Below, in pieces: positions 1-11,298 of a stretch of 64,000 nt of DNA. Source of the DNA: Xiphophorus maculatus (Eukaryota; Chordata; Actinopteri; Cyprinodontiformes; Poeciliidae); assembly GCF_002775205.1 (NCBI RefSeq), contig NC_036459.1:1831088-1895087 (forward strand), read 5' to 3'. The position numbers were made by a program, and so were the translations under genes. The notes under the pieces are model-generated. The model did not search any database. It was given only the letters and a program-made list of their open reading frames with translations, and was not told the origin of the DNA. Every line of letters starts with the position of its first letter. Within the stretch, counting starts at the first letter, position 1.

Positions 1-2914
1 GATATTCTCCATCCAATTGGACTGAGCTAAAGATCGTACTTTCTGAAGTTTCAGCTTCTTCCAGAGGAACGTTGAGTTGTTCTCTGTGAAGTTTCTGTCT
101 CTATGGAGTGATAGGCGAGAAATTCGACTCTTTCCTCCGGGTGTCTCCTTCTGGCTACAGCAGAGGAATTTCTCCAGCACATCAGTAAATCCAGCCAGCT
201 GAGCAGCCAGAGGACACGTGTGGGCATCATTACTCAGAGTTGCCTAGAAGACTGTAAAGCTGGCCAGTTTGGAGAGTTTTCTGGGCTCCAGATAAATCTC
301 CTGGACTCATCAGGCGGTAAATCAGTTCGCCAGCTAAAGCTTCACTTCCTGTCCCCCGGTGGGCCTCGGAGACGCGGAGCTGCAGGGAGGACAGGTATGC
401 TACTGGAGTCTGCAGTTTCCAGCAGAACAATTGGAAATGCAGAACCTTTAAAGTGTTAATGCGCCTAATCAACCTGCAGGAGGCGCCGCCATTTACGAGA
501 AGTGGAGCGATTTCATGCTAATGATCAGGTTGATGAAAGCAGCTTTTGTTTGGAGCCGACACACCTGAAACGACAGGCTCAGGTAATTGCTGTTTATGCT
601 AGTTAGCAGCAATAAGGCTGACGTTGGTCTGCAGGGAGATGAAGAAGATGAGTCCACGGAGACTCAGAGTCTGAACCTGAACCTGAACCAGAGGATGGAC
701 CCGACCATTCTGGGCTCCACAGGAACACTGACAGGAATAACGTTCATGGATTTGGACTGGTCCAGAACCAGTGGAGGAGCTTTAACTGGGCCAGTTTCAT
801 GTTGGTTGTTAAAGCTTCTGCCAGCTGAGGTCAAAGTTCAGGGAAATGTCTGCAGCTTGGAGTATTCCCGCCATCTCCAGCATTCCCAGTCTCCCAGTAG
901 TTGGTGATATTCCCGCTGCATGGACTGGTGAGTTATGGAGGAAGACAGCGAGTGACCACAGGCGTTCTGCGGCTCACCATAATGACAGAGGTCATAAAAC
1001 GGCTCCATGTCAGGAAGTGAAAGCTGCTTTCAAACACTTGTTCTCCTGGAAACACTGAACTCAAGAAAATCACTCAAAGATTCTTTGTATTTTCAACTGA
1101 ATATTCACAGAATATATCAGATTTTCTGTAGTAATGAATTATCCGGGTTACACACACCGAACAAACAAACTTATGCCTGGCTCACACAAAGATTTTGGTC
1201 TGATTTCACCTTCAGACAATGTTTGGGACTCTGATTATTGGGATGGATTTTTAGATAATCTTAGTAAATATTCCTGCTGTGTGTTTAGAGCAGCAATCTG
1301 GTCCGCTCTTAGCCAATTAGAGGGCGAGGTGACGGAAACATGGAGGGGAATCCAAAATAAAGAACACATAATTGCCATGGTGCTTCAGAAAGTCCAGTGG
1401 ACGTTAGAGACGTCTTTGTCTTTTCTCTGTTAAATATCTTTCAAAAACAATCGCCATTGTTTCTTCCCAGTCGGCCATGTTGGCTTACTCTAACCTCACG
1501 TTTAGTCTTAAGAGATTATGCAAGATATCCCATCTGACACCGCACACAAGCAAACCTGTTACAGCTAAGATTGTTGAAAGAAACAACCCAATCGATGATT
1601 TTATTTTCACCGTTTAAAAATATCTGACCTGGGTCCATCTGTCAAAAGGTCAAACTAAAGCCAGAAGCAAAAAATCAAAACTTAATGTTATTTAAGATCA
1701 GGAGCTGTGAGGAGAAGCATCAGGAAAACTGAGCGTGGCCCGGGTCAGAACGGGTCCACATGTGGTCCAGATGTAACTGCATATTGACAGATGAGCAGCT
1801 GTCTGACTTTAAGGTGAGAAAAGATGGAGACGACAGATGGGCAGCTGGAGACTTTATCACTCAGAACCAAGTATACAAGGGTACTAATGGAGAACTTTTG
1901 TTTCTTTTGGGCTTTTTATTTCCAGAAAAATAATCAGATGGCGTTTAAAGACAAACCCAGTCCTCCAAAACCCCAAAATGAGAAATCCTAGTGATTCATT
2001 TATCCAGAGGAAAGCTGATCCAGGCTGGTACTGGAGCAGAGCAGAGGCAGGAAGAACCATCTCCTCCGTAGATCCATGTTCCCTCAATCCGACACATTAT
2101 TTAACCCAGACCTGGAAATGTGTCCATTGCACCGATGAATCCACAGCTGGAGATCACAGAGGCCAACATGAATTTTTACATGACGAAATTCATAAAACAA
2201 AGTTCTGACTTTGGATTCTGCTTATTCAGAAACGTTTCAGCAAACTGACAGAAATCTGCAGTTTAATTCCCTCCAGAGACAGAAAACTGTTTTAATTTTC
2301 CTTGATGAACAGTTCTAATTAAACTGATTCTTTCTGTCCAATGTGAACAGCTCAACTCAGTCTGTGTGAGTCTGTCTGAATGTTCATTTTCCAAACAAAT
2401 CACAGTTTAGACCCAGAGGCTGCAGGTCCTGAGAAGCCAGGTTTCTTTCTGTTTCTTTTAACAGAAACTTGGATTCCTCTGCTTAGGAAACACATCTGCT
2501 CAGCCGATTGGGAGCAAAGCTCCTAAAAATAGAAAGTGAGCAGTTTGAGGCGTGAAATGAGGCGAGGACGTTCCCATCAGTCAGGCATCAGAGTGAACTC
2601 TGCAGGAGTCCCAACAGGAAAACCTCCAGGAGGGAGTCAGGATGAACCAATGGACCATTATGTTTCTGGAATTGGTCTCTGGTTCTGTTTGGTTCCAACT
2701 TTGGTCCAACCAGAACTGGGCAGAGTCAAGGGAGTCCAATCAGTCATTATCTGGTTCCGGTTCTGAAGGGAAGATCCAGGCAGATTCTGGGACTCAATCT
2801 GGCATTGAAGGAGAGTCATGCTGGTCCACTGAATGCAGGAACACACCGACCAGTTAGAGGAGTCGGGTTTGGGCTTGGATCTGGTTGGTGTGACCTTTAA
2901 CCTCTGGTGACCCT
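1..2914. other. Intergenic, no gene recognised
   Basis: Short open frames occur on both strands, but none has recognisable domains or paired splice signals. The stretch is ordinary non-coding fish DNA with scattered AGAACC/GGTTCT words, for example around 660-700. No RNA gene was seen. Confidence 0.6.
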
Positions 2915-3165
2915 CAGGGTTTCCCCAGAAAACATTCCACACACGGTGGTCGGGAAGTCGTCCAGCGATCCACAGAAAATCTGAGTTAAAAGCGTTTGAA
3001 AGTTGAAAGTAGATTTGAAAATGTCACTGGGTAATTATCTGTTATTAGAAGGCAAAATTAATATCTAAATGCATGTTCACCCTAAAGTACAATAAATAAA
3101 CAAACAAAGCGTAGCCTGATGGGGCGCCAGTACGGCCTGGTGGCTGATCAGTGGGGGAAACCCTG
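2915..3165. mobile_element. Short MITE with 12-bp inverted ends
   Basis: The segment begins CAGGGTTTCCCC (2915-2926) and ends with its exact reverse complement GGGGAAACCCTG (3154-3165). It is 251 bp long and has no coding capacity. Ends beginning CAGGG are common on hAT-type non-autonomous elements of fish, so hAT is the likely class. The 8 bases on either side do not match, so the target duplication has decayed or the family is different. Confidence 0.55.
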
Positions 3166-4983
3166 ATAACTCGGTTAATCTCCAGATAATCCAGCCAATA
3201 ATCTGTGTGATGTTTTCTGATCTCATCTGAAGCTCTGAATTAATCTGAACAGATTTGAGTCAGAACCAGTTAAATCCAACTCAGGTAAAATTCTGGTTCT
3301 GCAGGTCCAGCTTCATTCATGTTGCCTTCAGGAACGTCCCGGTCGGAGGAATGTCTGTGGGTGGCATCGTAAACATGGACACCGTCCCCAGGCTGTTTTT
3401 AGACCTCGCTCTGACCCAAACCTCCGCCCACGGCTCTGTCTGGACCCGGACAGCCAGGTAGCCCACAGACATGCCTGGCCTTTGTTTGGACTCTCTCTTC
3501 CTGATGACACTCCTTCAAATAAACGGATCTCCTGGAAAACAACGGGAAAATTCCTCCTTCACTGTTGACCGTTTCCCTGAGCAGATGTGGAAGCAGAGGG
3601 TCGCTCTGTGCGTCCGGCTGTTCATGAGGAAAATTCAGTCATCTGCCAGGAAGTGACACCAAGTCTAAACAAGTGGATGTGTTCAGGTCTTCAGAACTGA
3701 CCACAGAACCACTTCAAACCGATTTAGCCTGCAGGAACAAACAGCTTCAGATTCAATGAGGCGGAAATGAACATGAAGCGCTCTTCAGGTCCAGAGTTTC
3801 TGTCAGGACCTGAAGATGAAAACAGTTTTTATTTCCGACGTGTCTGAAACATCAGCGATGATGATTAAATCCTTCTGGTAACCCACCGAAACGTCCCAAC
3901 TGTCTGGTTTCCTGTTTCATCATTCCCAACCATCCCACAGCTGTTTGGTTTCTTTAACCCTTTGTGGTTGGTGCCAACGTTAAAAAGGGCCATCTTTCTG
4001 GAACGGACCCCCGCCATCTTTACCGAACAAGCTGCACATTATGCTTGGATACAATGGAAAGACCGAACTGAAAATAGCATGACAGAAAGCATCATCACCG
4101 ACATGAAGTTAGGTAAAGTAAAGCTGCTGCATCGTAGCAAAGAAAAGCATAGTTTACCGTTCTTTATATGACTTTAAATGCAAAACGAAGCTGGAAATCG
4201 TTCATCTCAGTCTGATTCTGTTCTTGAATGTTTTCAATGTTGCACTTTGTTTTTTGTTTATGTGTAGTTTTTTTATCTTCATAATTTGATTGGCTGTTCT
4301 GCAGCTGTCACACACATTTATAGAAAATGGAAAAACAGACTCCGACACTTTGATATAATATCTGTTTTAAATTTCAGATTTTTGTCCAAGCCATGTCCCA
4401 AATCTGAATTTCTTAAAGTCATCATATAAATGATTGGAGTGCACTCCTCCAGCTATTTAATCTTTCAGGAAGGGATTTTCTGAAAAACCTTAAAATAAAA
4501 GTGTTTGGTGAAACACAAACTAATCCCCATTTTTCTACATTCATTTTAATTCTAAATGCTTCAGAATATTAACATGTCTTGTTCTTGTTGCAAAGAAATC
4601 CTACACCCCTAAAAAGCCAATCAATCCAAATAAATTAGTAAATTTTAATCCTGTCCTATAGACACAAACACAGCGTTAGATCTACAATAATCCACACATC
4701 ACTTTTCTACTTGTTTTAAGAAAATTTTGCGTTTTTATTTTATTATTGACCAGATTAAAACAGAAAAGACAAAAACTTTTGTTTAAAATTTTAATTAAAT
4801 ATTTTTTTTTGGCCTCAAAGAAATTGTAGCTTGATGGTAAAAGTTTGGCTACCCCTGAGCTTAAAGGCATCAGGACCTCTAGGGTCAGGGGTCATGGCGT
4901 TTGTAAGGTCAGGGGTCATGGCATCCAGCCATGTCTGCTGTACTTCGCCGTTCCCAGGTCGGCTCCTTTCGGCCATGACTCCT
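3166..4983. other. Intergenic, no gene recognised
   Basis: This is AT-rich, non-coding-looking sequence. Short open frames are scattered on both strands without conserved motifs or credible splice structure. Confidence 0.55.
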
Positions 4984-5290
4984 TCAGCTGCAGGTCCCCT
5001 GTCTCAGATGATATCTAACTCCAGCAGGTGAACGCCCTGAGCGTAAACAGCGGGCCCCCGGGGGCCCCGGCCTCCGTCCCGGCTGGCTGTGGTGCTTGGC
5101 GGCGCCGGCGGAAACCCGAGCCCCGCGTTTGTTGCCGCAGCGACTCGTGTTGTTGTAAAGCTCAAAGATGAAGAGCGAGTCGGGATTAAAGCCATGAGAA
5201 GACAAACAGACGCCGCTGGTTCCTCCTCTTCAAAGGCTGCGGCCCAGATCCTAGCTGGACCAGAACCAGGACCCGACCCGACCTGTTGTT
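4984..5290. promoter_or_regulatory. Isolated CpG-rich patch (possible CpG island)
   Basis: Between about 5,030 and 5,260 the DNA switches abruptly to GC- and CpG-rich, with runs of G and C near 5,055-5,110, while the flanks are AT-rich. Open frames cross it on both strands, which is expected of GC-rich DNA. One minus-strand frame is protein-like over about 25 residues, but I could not join it to splice sites or to a known family. It could be an orphan promoter, a degraded exon or a GC-rich repeat. Confidence 0.35.
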
Positions 5291-5530
5291 TGCCCAGAAC
5301 AAGGATGGAGGACCCACTTGCCGTCAGGCAGCTGAAAGACTCAGGGACAGAAAACCAGAGAAGAAGAATCCGTTTGTTCTTCAGATTCCTGCTAAGATCT
5401 GGTTCTGTTCTGACCCGACCCGGTTACTGCTCATGACCCCTGACCCTACAGGCTCCAAACATCATGACCCCTAAGCTTACAGTCTTACTTCAGGGTCCAA
5501 ACTAACTTAGTAATATGTCAACAGATTTAA

Positions 5531-5722
5531 AACTAGAAAATTTCGGAAGAAATTTAGCCGGGGCCTGCCAAGGCGCGCCCGTCGGGCATGGGCCCGGCGT
5601 CGTCGCGCCACAAATCGGCGTCGACGCCAAAGGACGCCGCGACGTGATCAGTGGCACGCGGAGAACCGCAAGAACGTTAAGCGAGGCGGACGTGCACCGT
5701 TCGGTACGATTTAAAATGTTGT
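5531..5722 (+). repeat. Composite repeat, CpG-rich head module, copy 1
   Basis: This ~190-bp block is extremely CpG-rich in a low-GC neighbourhood. It starts AACTAGAAAATTTCGG and leads straight into the 129-bp satellite. Near-identical blocks start at 8,027 and 11,107. Copy 1 differs by a few substitutions (for example GCCGG where the others have GACGG). A plus-strand frame is open through all three copies, but nothing shows that it is translated. Confidence 0.85.
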
Positions 5723-7208
5723 CAAGGCTTTTATTTTGGAAGTTTTGTTAACCTTCATTTCAAAGGGCCAAACTAATCCCATGCGTAATAGTCCTTGGGT
5801 TAAAATAGTTATATAATGCTCAAAACACAAGTAGCTGATGTAAAAATATTCAAGGCTTTTATTTTGAAATTTTCAGTATGCTTCATTTCAAAGGGCCAAA
5901 CTAATACCACGTGTAACAGTGCTTTGGATGAAAAAGTCAAATAAAGCCAAAAAGAGCAATTACGTCATGTAAAATTATTCAAGGCTTTTATTTTGAAATT
6001 TTCAGAATGCTTCATTTCAAAGGGCCAAACTAATACCACGTGTAACAGTGCTTTGGATGAAAAAGTCAAATAAAGCCAAAAAGAGCAATTACCTGATGTA
6101 AAAATATTCAAGGCTTTTATTTTGAAATTATTATTATGCTCCATTTTAAAGTTCCAAACTAATCCCATGTGTAACAGTGCTTTGGATGAAAAAGTCATAT
6201 AAAGCCAAAAACAGCAATTACCTGATGTAAAAATATTCAAGGCTTTTATTTTGAAATTTTCAGTATGCTTCATTTCAAAGTTCCAAAGTAATCCCATGTG
6301 TAACAGTGCTTTGGATGAAAACGTCAAATAAAGCCAAAAACAGCAATTACCTGATGTAAAAATATTCAAGGCTTTTATTTTGAAATTATTATTATGCTCC
6401 ATTTTAAAGTTCCGAACTAATCCCATGTGTAACATTGCTTTGGATGAAAAAGTCATATACGGCCAAAAAGAGCAATTACTTCATGTAAAATATTCAAGGC
6501 TTTTATTTTGAAATTTTCAGTATGCTTCATTTTAAAGTTCTGAACTAATACCACGTGTAAGAGTGCTTTGGATGAAAAAGTCAAATAAAGCCAAAAAGAG
6601 CAATTACGTCATGTAAAAATATTCAAGGCTTTTATTTTGAAACTTTTGTTAAGCTTCATTTCAAAGGGCCAAACTAATACCACGTGTAACAGTGCTTTGG
6701 ATGAAAAAGTCAAATAAAGCCAAAAAGAGCAATTACATGATGTAAAAATATTCAAGGCTTTAATTTTGAAATTTTTGTTAATATTCATTTCAAAGGGCCA
6801 AACTAATACCATGTGTAACAGTGCTTTGGATGAAAAAGTCAAATAAAGCCAAAAAGAGCAATTACGTCATGTAAAAATATTCAAGGCTTTTATTTTGAAA
6901 TTTGCAGGATGCTTCATTTCAAAGGGCCAAACTAATCCCATGCGTAATAGTCCTTCGGTTAAAATAGTTATATAATGCTCAAAACACAAGTAGCTGATGT
7001 AAAAATATTCAAGGCTTTTATTTTGAAATTTTTGTTAAGCTTCATTTTAAAGGGCCAAACTAATACCATGTGTAACAGTGCTTTGGATGAAAAAGTCAAA
7101 TAAAGCCAAAAAAGAGCAATTACGTCATGTAAAAATATTCAGGGCTTTTATTGTGAAATTTTCAATATGCTTAATTTTAAAGTGTAAAACTAATCCCATG
7201 TGTAACAG
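5723..7208. repeat. 129-bp satellite array 1 (~12 monomers)
   Basis: The word CAAGGCTTTTATTTTG recurs at 5723, 5851, 5980, 6109, 6238, 6367, 6495, 6624, 6753, 6882 and 7010, with a variant at 7140. The spacing is therefore 128-130 bp. Each monomer also has conserved words around CATTT(T/C)AAAG, CCATGTGTAACAGTGC and GATGAAAAAGTC. The first monomer is a divergent edge type (with ATAATGCTCAAAACACAAG), and this type reappears inside the array at 6882. That suggests an internal duplication or a fused shorter array. Confidence 0.95.
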
Positions 7209-8026
7209 TTACTGAGTTAAATCAGTTATATACAGCCCAAAGCAGCAAGTAGTTGTAAAGGCCAGTTCTCAGTCCTGATCTGTTTCAACTGAGGATAGAT
7301 AGAACTACAACGATGCGTATTCGTAGTCCTAACCAGCAGCCAATAGCCTCTTGAGTTCCGTTGCTATGGCAAATAATGGTCTCAGCAGGTGTGAGCTCTG
7401 AGCTGTGAGCTCTCAAACACACAAGTGTGTTTGAGCAAACACACTTTACTGAAAAAAAGCATTGGAAACAAATCCTTCTTGTTCGGGAACCGTAATACAT
7501 ATTCGAAAAGCGTTTTAAGCGTATGACAGTTCAATGTGTCTTCTGCGATAGTCCCGAGATTCATATCTGTACCTCACTCAGAGCATTTACAGTGATGAGA
7601 GAAAGAAATGTTGTGCCCAGATATGAACCGAGGTCGGCTGTCACTCTAATATGAGCAAAAATGAGAAACTTTGGGTCGCTTAGAGGCAAATTGTGGACAA
7701 ACCATAACTGGTATCGACGAGCCGTCTTCACTTTCGAAGAGATCACAGACGTATCTACAAAATGAAATTTGAATGGCATTTCTAGGTGAATTTGTGACGA
7801 CACAGCAAATCCTCAAAAATAGGGTATTTCTAGGATTTTTCCCATTGAGTTATAATGGGGTTTTTTTCGTAGTTTTTTGCGAATTATGTCGCCATGTTAA
7901 TCCCGAATCCCACCAAAAGTAATAGCTGGAATGGCGTGAATTTTCTGCACGTTTTGATACCTCTTTTGTAGGTGTGCACGCAGCGGTATGAGCCGCATTA
8001 ACGGTTACGGATGAAAAATAAAGAAT
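7209..8026. repeat. Composite repeat, tail module, copy 1
   Basis: This non-satellite segment of about 820 bp follows array 1. It begins where the monomer word GTAACAGT runs into TACTGAGTTAAATC, and it ends at the next CpG-rich head. It matches 10,215-11,106 and 12,785-13,991 over most of its length. It lacks the terminal CCTGCCAT...ATGGCAGG hairpin found in copies 2 and 3. Short minus-strand open frames of 60-80 codons are shared by the copies, but I recognise no protein family. Confidence 0.85.
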
Positions 8027-8218
8027 AACTAGAAAATTTCGGAAGAAATTTAGACGGGGCCTGCCAAGGCGCGCCCGTGGGGTTCGGGCCCGGCGTCGTC
8101 GCGCCACAAATCGGCGTCGACGCCAAAGAACGCCGCGACGTCACCAGTGGCACGCGGAGAACCGCAAGAACGTTAAGCGAGGCGGACGTGCACCGTTCGG
8201 TACGATTTAAAATGTTGT
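8027..8218 (+). repeat. Composite repeat, CpG-rich head module, copy 2
   Basis: This is nearly identical to the block at 11,107-11,298 and marks the start of the second composite unit. High CpG content survives in every copy. In methylated vertebrate DNA that implies recent amplification, protection from methylation or selection. Confidence 0.85.
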
Positions 8219-10214
8219 CAAGGCTTTTATTTTGGAAGTTTCAGTATGCTTCATTTCAAAGGGCCAAACTAATCCCATGCGTAATAGTCCTTGGGTTAAA
8301 ATAGTTATATAATGCTCAAAACACAAGTAGCTGATGTAAAAGTATTCAAGGCTTTTATTTTGAAATTTTCAGTATGCTTCATTTTAAAGTTCTGAACTAA
8401 TACCACGTGTAAGAGTGCTTTGGATGAAAAAGTCAAATAAAGCCAAAAAGAGCAATTACGTCATGTAAAAATATTCAAGGCTTTTATTTTGAAATTTTCA
8501 GTATGCTTCATTTCAAAGGGCCAAACTAATACCATGTGTAACAGTGCTTTGGATGAAAAAGTCAAATAAAGCCAAAAAGAGCAATTACATGATGTCAAAA
8601 TATTCAAGGCTTTTATTTTGAAATTTTTGTTAATCTTCATTTCAAAGGGCCAAACTAATACCATGTGTAACAGTGCTTTGGATGAAAAAGTCATACAAAG
8701 CCAAAAACAGCAATTGCATGATGTAAAAATATTCAAGGCTTTTATTTTGAAATTATTACTTTGCTCCATTTTAAAGTTCCAAACTAATCCCATGTGTAAC
8801 AGTGCTGTGGATGAAAAAGTCATATACGGCCAAAAAAAGCAATTACATGATGTAAAAATATTCAAGGCTTTTATTTTGAAATTTTCAGTATGCTTCATTT
8901 CAGAGGGCCAAACTAATACCACGTGTAACAGTGCTTTGGATGAAAAAGTCACATAAAGCCAAAAACAGCAATTACCTGATGTAAAAATATTCAAGGCTTT
9001 TATTTTGAAATTATTATTATGCTCCATTTTAAAGTTCCGAACTAATCCCATGTGTAAGAGTGCTTTGGATGAAAAAGTCAAATAAAGCCAAAAAGAGCAA
9101 TTACGTCATGTAAAAATATTCAAGGCTTTTATTTTGAAACTTTTGTTAAGCTTCATTTCAAAGGGCCAAACTAATACCACGTGTAACAGTGCTTTGGATG
9201 AAAAAGTCAAATAAAGCCAAAAAGAGCAATTACATGATGTAAAAATATTCAAGGCTTTTATTTTGAAATTTTTGTTAATATTCATTTCAAAGGGCCAAAC
9301 TAATACCATGTGTAACAGTGCTTTGGATGAAAAAGTCACATAAAGCCAAAAACAGCAATTACCTGATGTAAAAATATTCAAGGCTTTTATTTTGAAATTA
9401 TTATTATGCTCCATTTTAAAGTTCCGAACTAATCCCATGTGTAACATTGCTTCGGATGAAAAAGTCATATACGGCCAAAAAGAGCAATTACGTCATGTAA
9501 AATATTCAAGGCTTTTATTTTGAAATTATTATTCTCCATTTTAAAGTTCCAAACTAATCCCATGTGTAACATTGCTTTGGATGAAAAAGTCATATACGGC
9601 CAAAAAAAGCAATTACCTGATGTAAAAATATTCAAGGCTTTTATTTTGAAATTATTATTATTCTCCATTTTAAAGTTCCAAAGTAATCCCATGTGTAACA
9701 GTGCTTTGGATGAAAACGTCAAATAAAGCCAAAAACAGCAATTACCTGATGTAAAACTATTCAAGGCTTTTATTTTGAAATTATTATTATTCTCCATTTT
9801 AAAGTTCCAAAGTAATCCCATGTGTAACAGTGCTTTGGATGAAAACGTCAAATAAAGCCAAAAACAGCAATTACCTGATGTAAAAATATTCAAGGCTTTT
9901 ATTTTGAAATTATTATTCTCCATTTTAAAGTTCCAAACTAATCCCATGTGTAACATTGCTTTGGATGAAAAAGTCATATACGGCCAAAAAAAGCAATTAC
10001 CTGATGTAAAAATATTCAAGGCTTTTATTTTGAAATTATTATTATTCTCCATTTTAAAGTTCCAAAGTAATCCCATGTGTAACAGTGCTTTGGATGAAAA
10101 CGTCAAATAAAGCCAAAAACAGCAATTACCTGATGTAAAACTATTCAAGGCTTTTATTTTGAAATTATTATTATGCTCCATTTTAAAGTTCCAAACTAAT
10201 CCCATGTGTAACAG
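8219..10214. repeat. 129-bp satellite array 2 (~16 monomers)
   Basis: This is the same monomer family as array 1, here about 16 copies. Sub-families differ by diagnostic words (TTTTCAGTATGCTT, TTATTATTATTCTCC, TTTTTGTTAATATTC). A block of about 384 bp (around 9,520-9,900) is repeated almost exactly at 9,904-10,150, indicating a recent multi-monomer duplication. Long open frames on the minus strand (8,461-9,081 and 9,465-10,205) follow from the period being a multiple of three. Confidence 0.95.
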
Positions 10215-11106
10215 TTACTGAGTTAAATCAGTTATATACAGCCCATAGCAGCAGTAGTTCTAAAGGCCAGTTCTCAGTCCTGATCTGTTTCAACTGAGGA
10301 TAGATAGAACTACAGCGATGCGTATTCGTAGTCCAAATCAGCAGCCAATAGCCTCTTGAGTTCCGTTGCTATGGCAAATAATGGTCTCAGCAGGTGTGAG
10401 CTCTGAGCTGTGAGCTCTCAAACACACAAGTGTGTTTGAGCAAACACACTTTACTGAAAAAAAGCATTGGAAACAAATCCTTCTTGTTCGGGAACCGTAA
10501 TACATATTCGAAAAGCGTTTCGAGCGTATGACAGTTCAATGTGTCTTCTGCGATAGTCCCGAGATTCATATCTGTACCTCACTCAGAGCATTTACAGTGA
10601 TGAGAGAAAGAAATGTTGTGCCCAGATCTGAACCGAGATCGGCTGTCACTGTAATTTCAGCAAAAATGAGAAAGTTTGGGTCGCTTAGAGGCAAATTGTG
10701 GACAAACCGTAACTGGTATCGACGAGCCGTCTTCACTTTCGAAGAGATCACAGACGTATCTACAAAATGAAATTTGAATGGCATTTCTAGGTGAATTTGT
10801 GACGACACAGCAAATCCTCAAAAATAGGGTATTTCTAGGATTTTTCCCATTGAGTTATAATGGGGTTTTTTTCGTAGTTTTTTGCGAATTATGTCGCCAC
10901 GTTAAGCCCAAATCCCACCACAAGTAATAGCTCCAATGGCGTGAATTTTCTGCACGTTTTGATACCTCATTTGTAGGTGTGCACCCAGCGGTACGAGCCG
11001 CATTAACGGTTACGGAAGAAAAATAAAGAATTATAATAATATTAAAGAGACACTTTGTTGGGTGTAGAGTAATAGGTTCCTGCCATTGCTTTGCATGGCA
11101 GGCCCC
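10215..11106. repeat. Composite repeat, tail module, copy 2
   Basis: This matches the tail at 7,209-8,026 and has an extra ~70 bp at its right end: an AT-rich stretch, then TAATAGGTTCCTGCCATTGC and a hairpin ending GGCAGGCCCC. The hairpin lies directly against the next CpG-rich head at 11,107. Confidence 0.85.
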
Positions 11107-11298
11107 AACTAGAAAATTTCGGAAGAAATTTAGACGGGGCCTGCCAAGGCGCGCCCGTGGGGTTCGGGCCCGGCGTCGTCGCGCCACAAATCGGCGTCGA
11201 CGCCAAAGAACGCCGCGACGTCACCAGCGGCACGCGGAGAACCGCAAGAACGTTAAGCGAGGCGGACGTGCACCATTCGGTACGATTTAAAATGTTGT
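11107..11298 (+). repeat. Composite repeat, CpG-rich head module, copy 3
   Basis: This is the third copy of the CpG-rich head. Its GGGGCCTGCCA is the exact reverse complement of TGGCAGGCCCC in the tail end just upstream. Together they can form an 11-bp stem around the short AACTAGAAAATTTCGG spacer. Confidence 0.85.

Noticed and set aside
5089-5436. 115-codon plus-strand frame in the CpG-rich patch
   Set aside because: Low stop density from GC content; no domain, no splice support.
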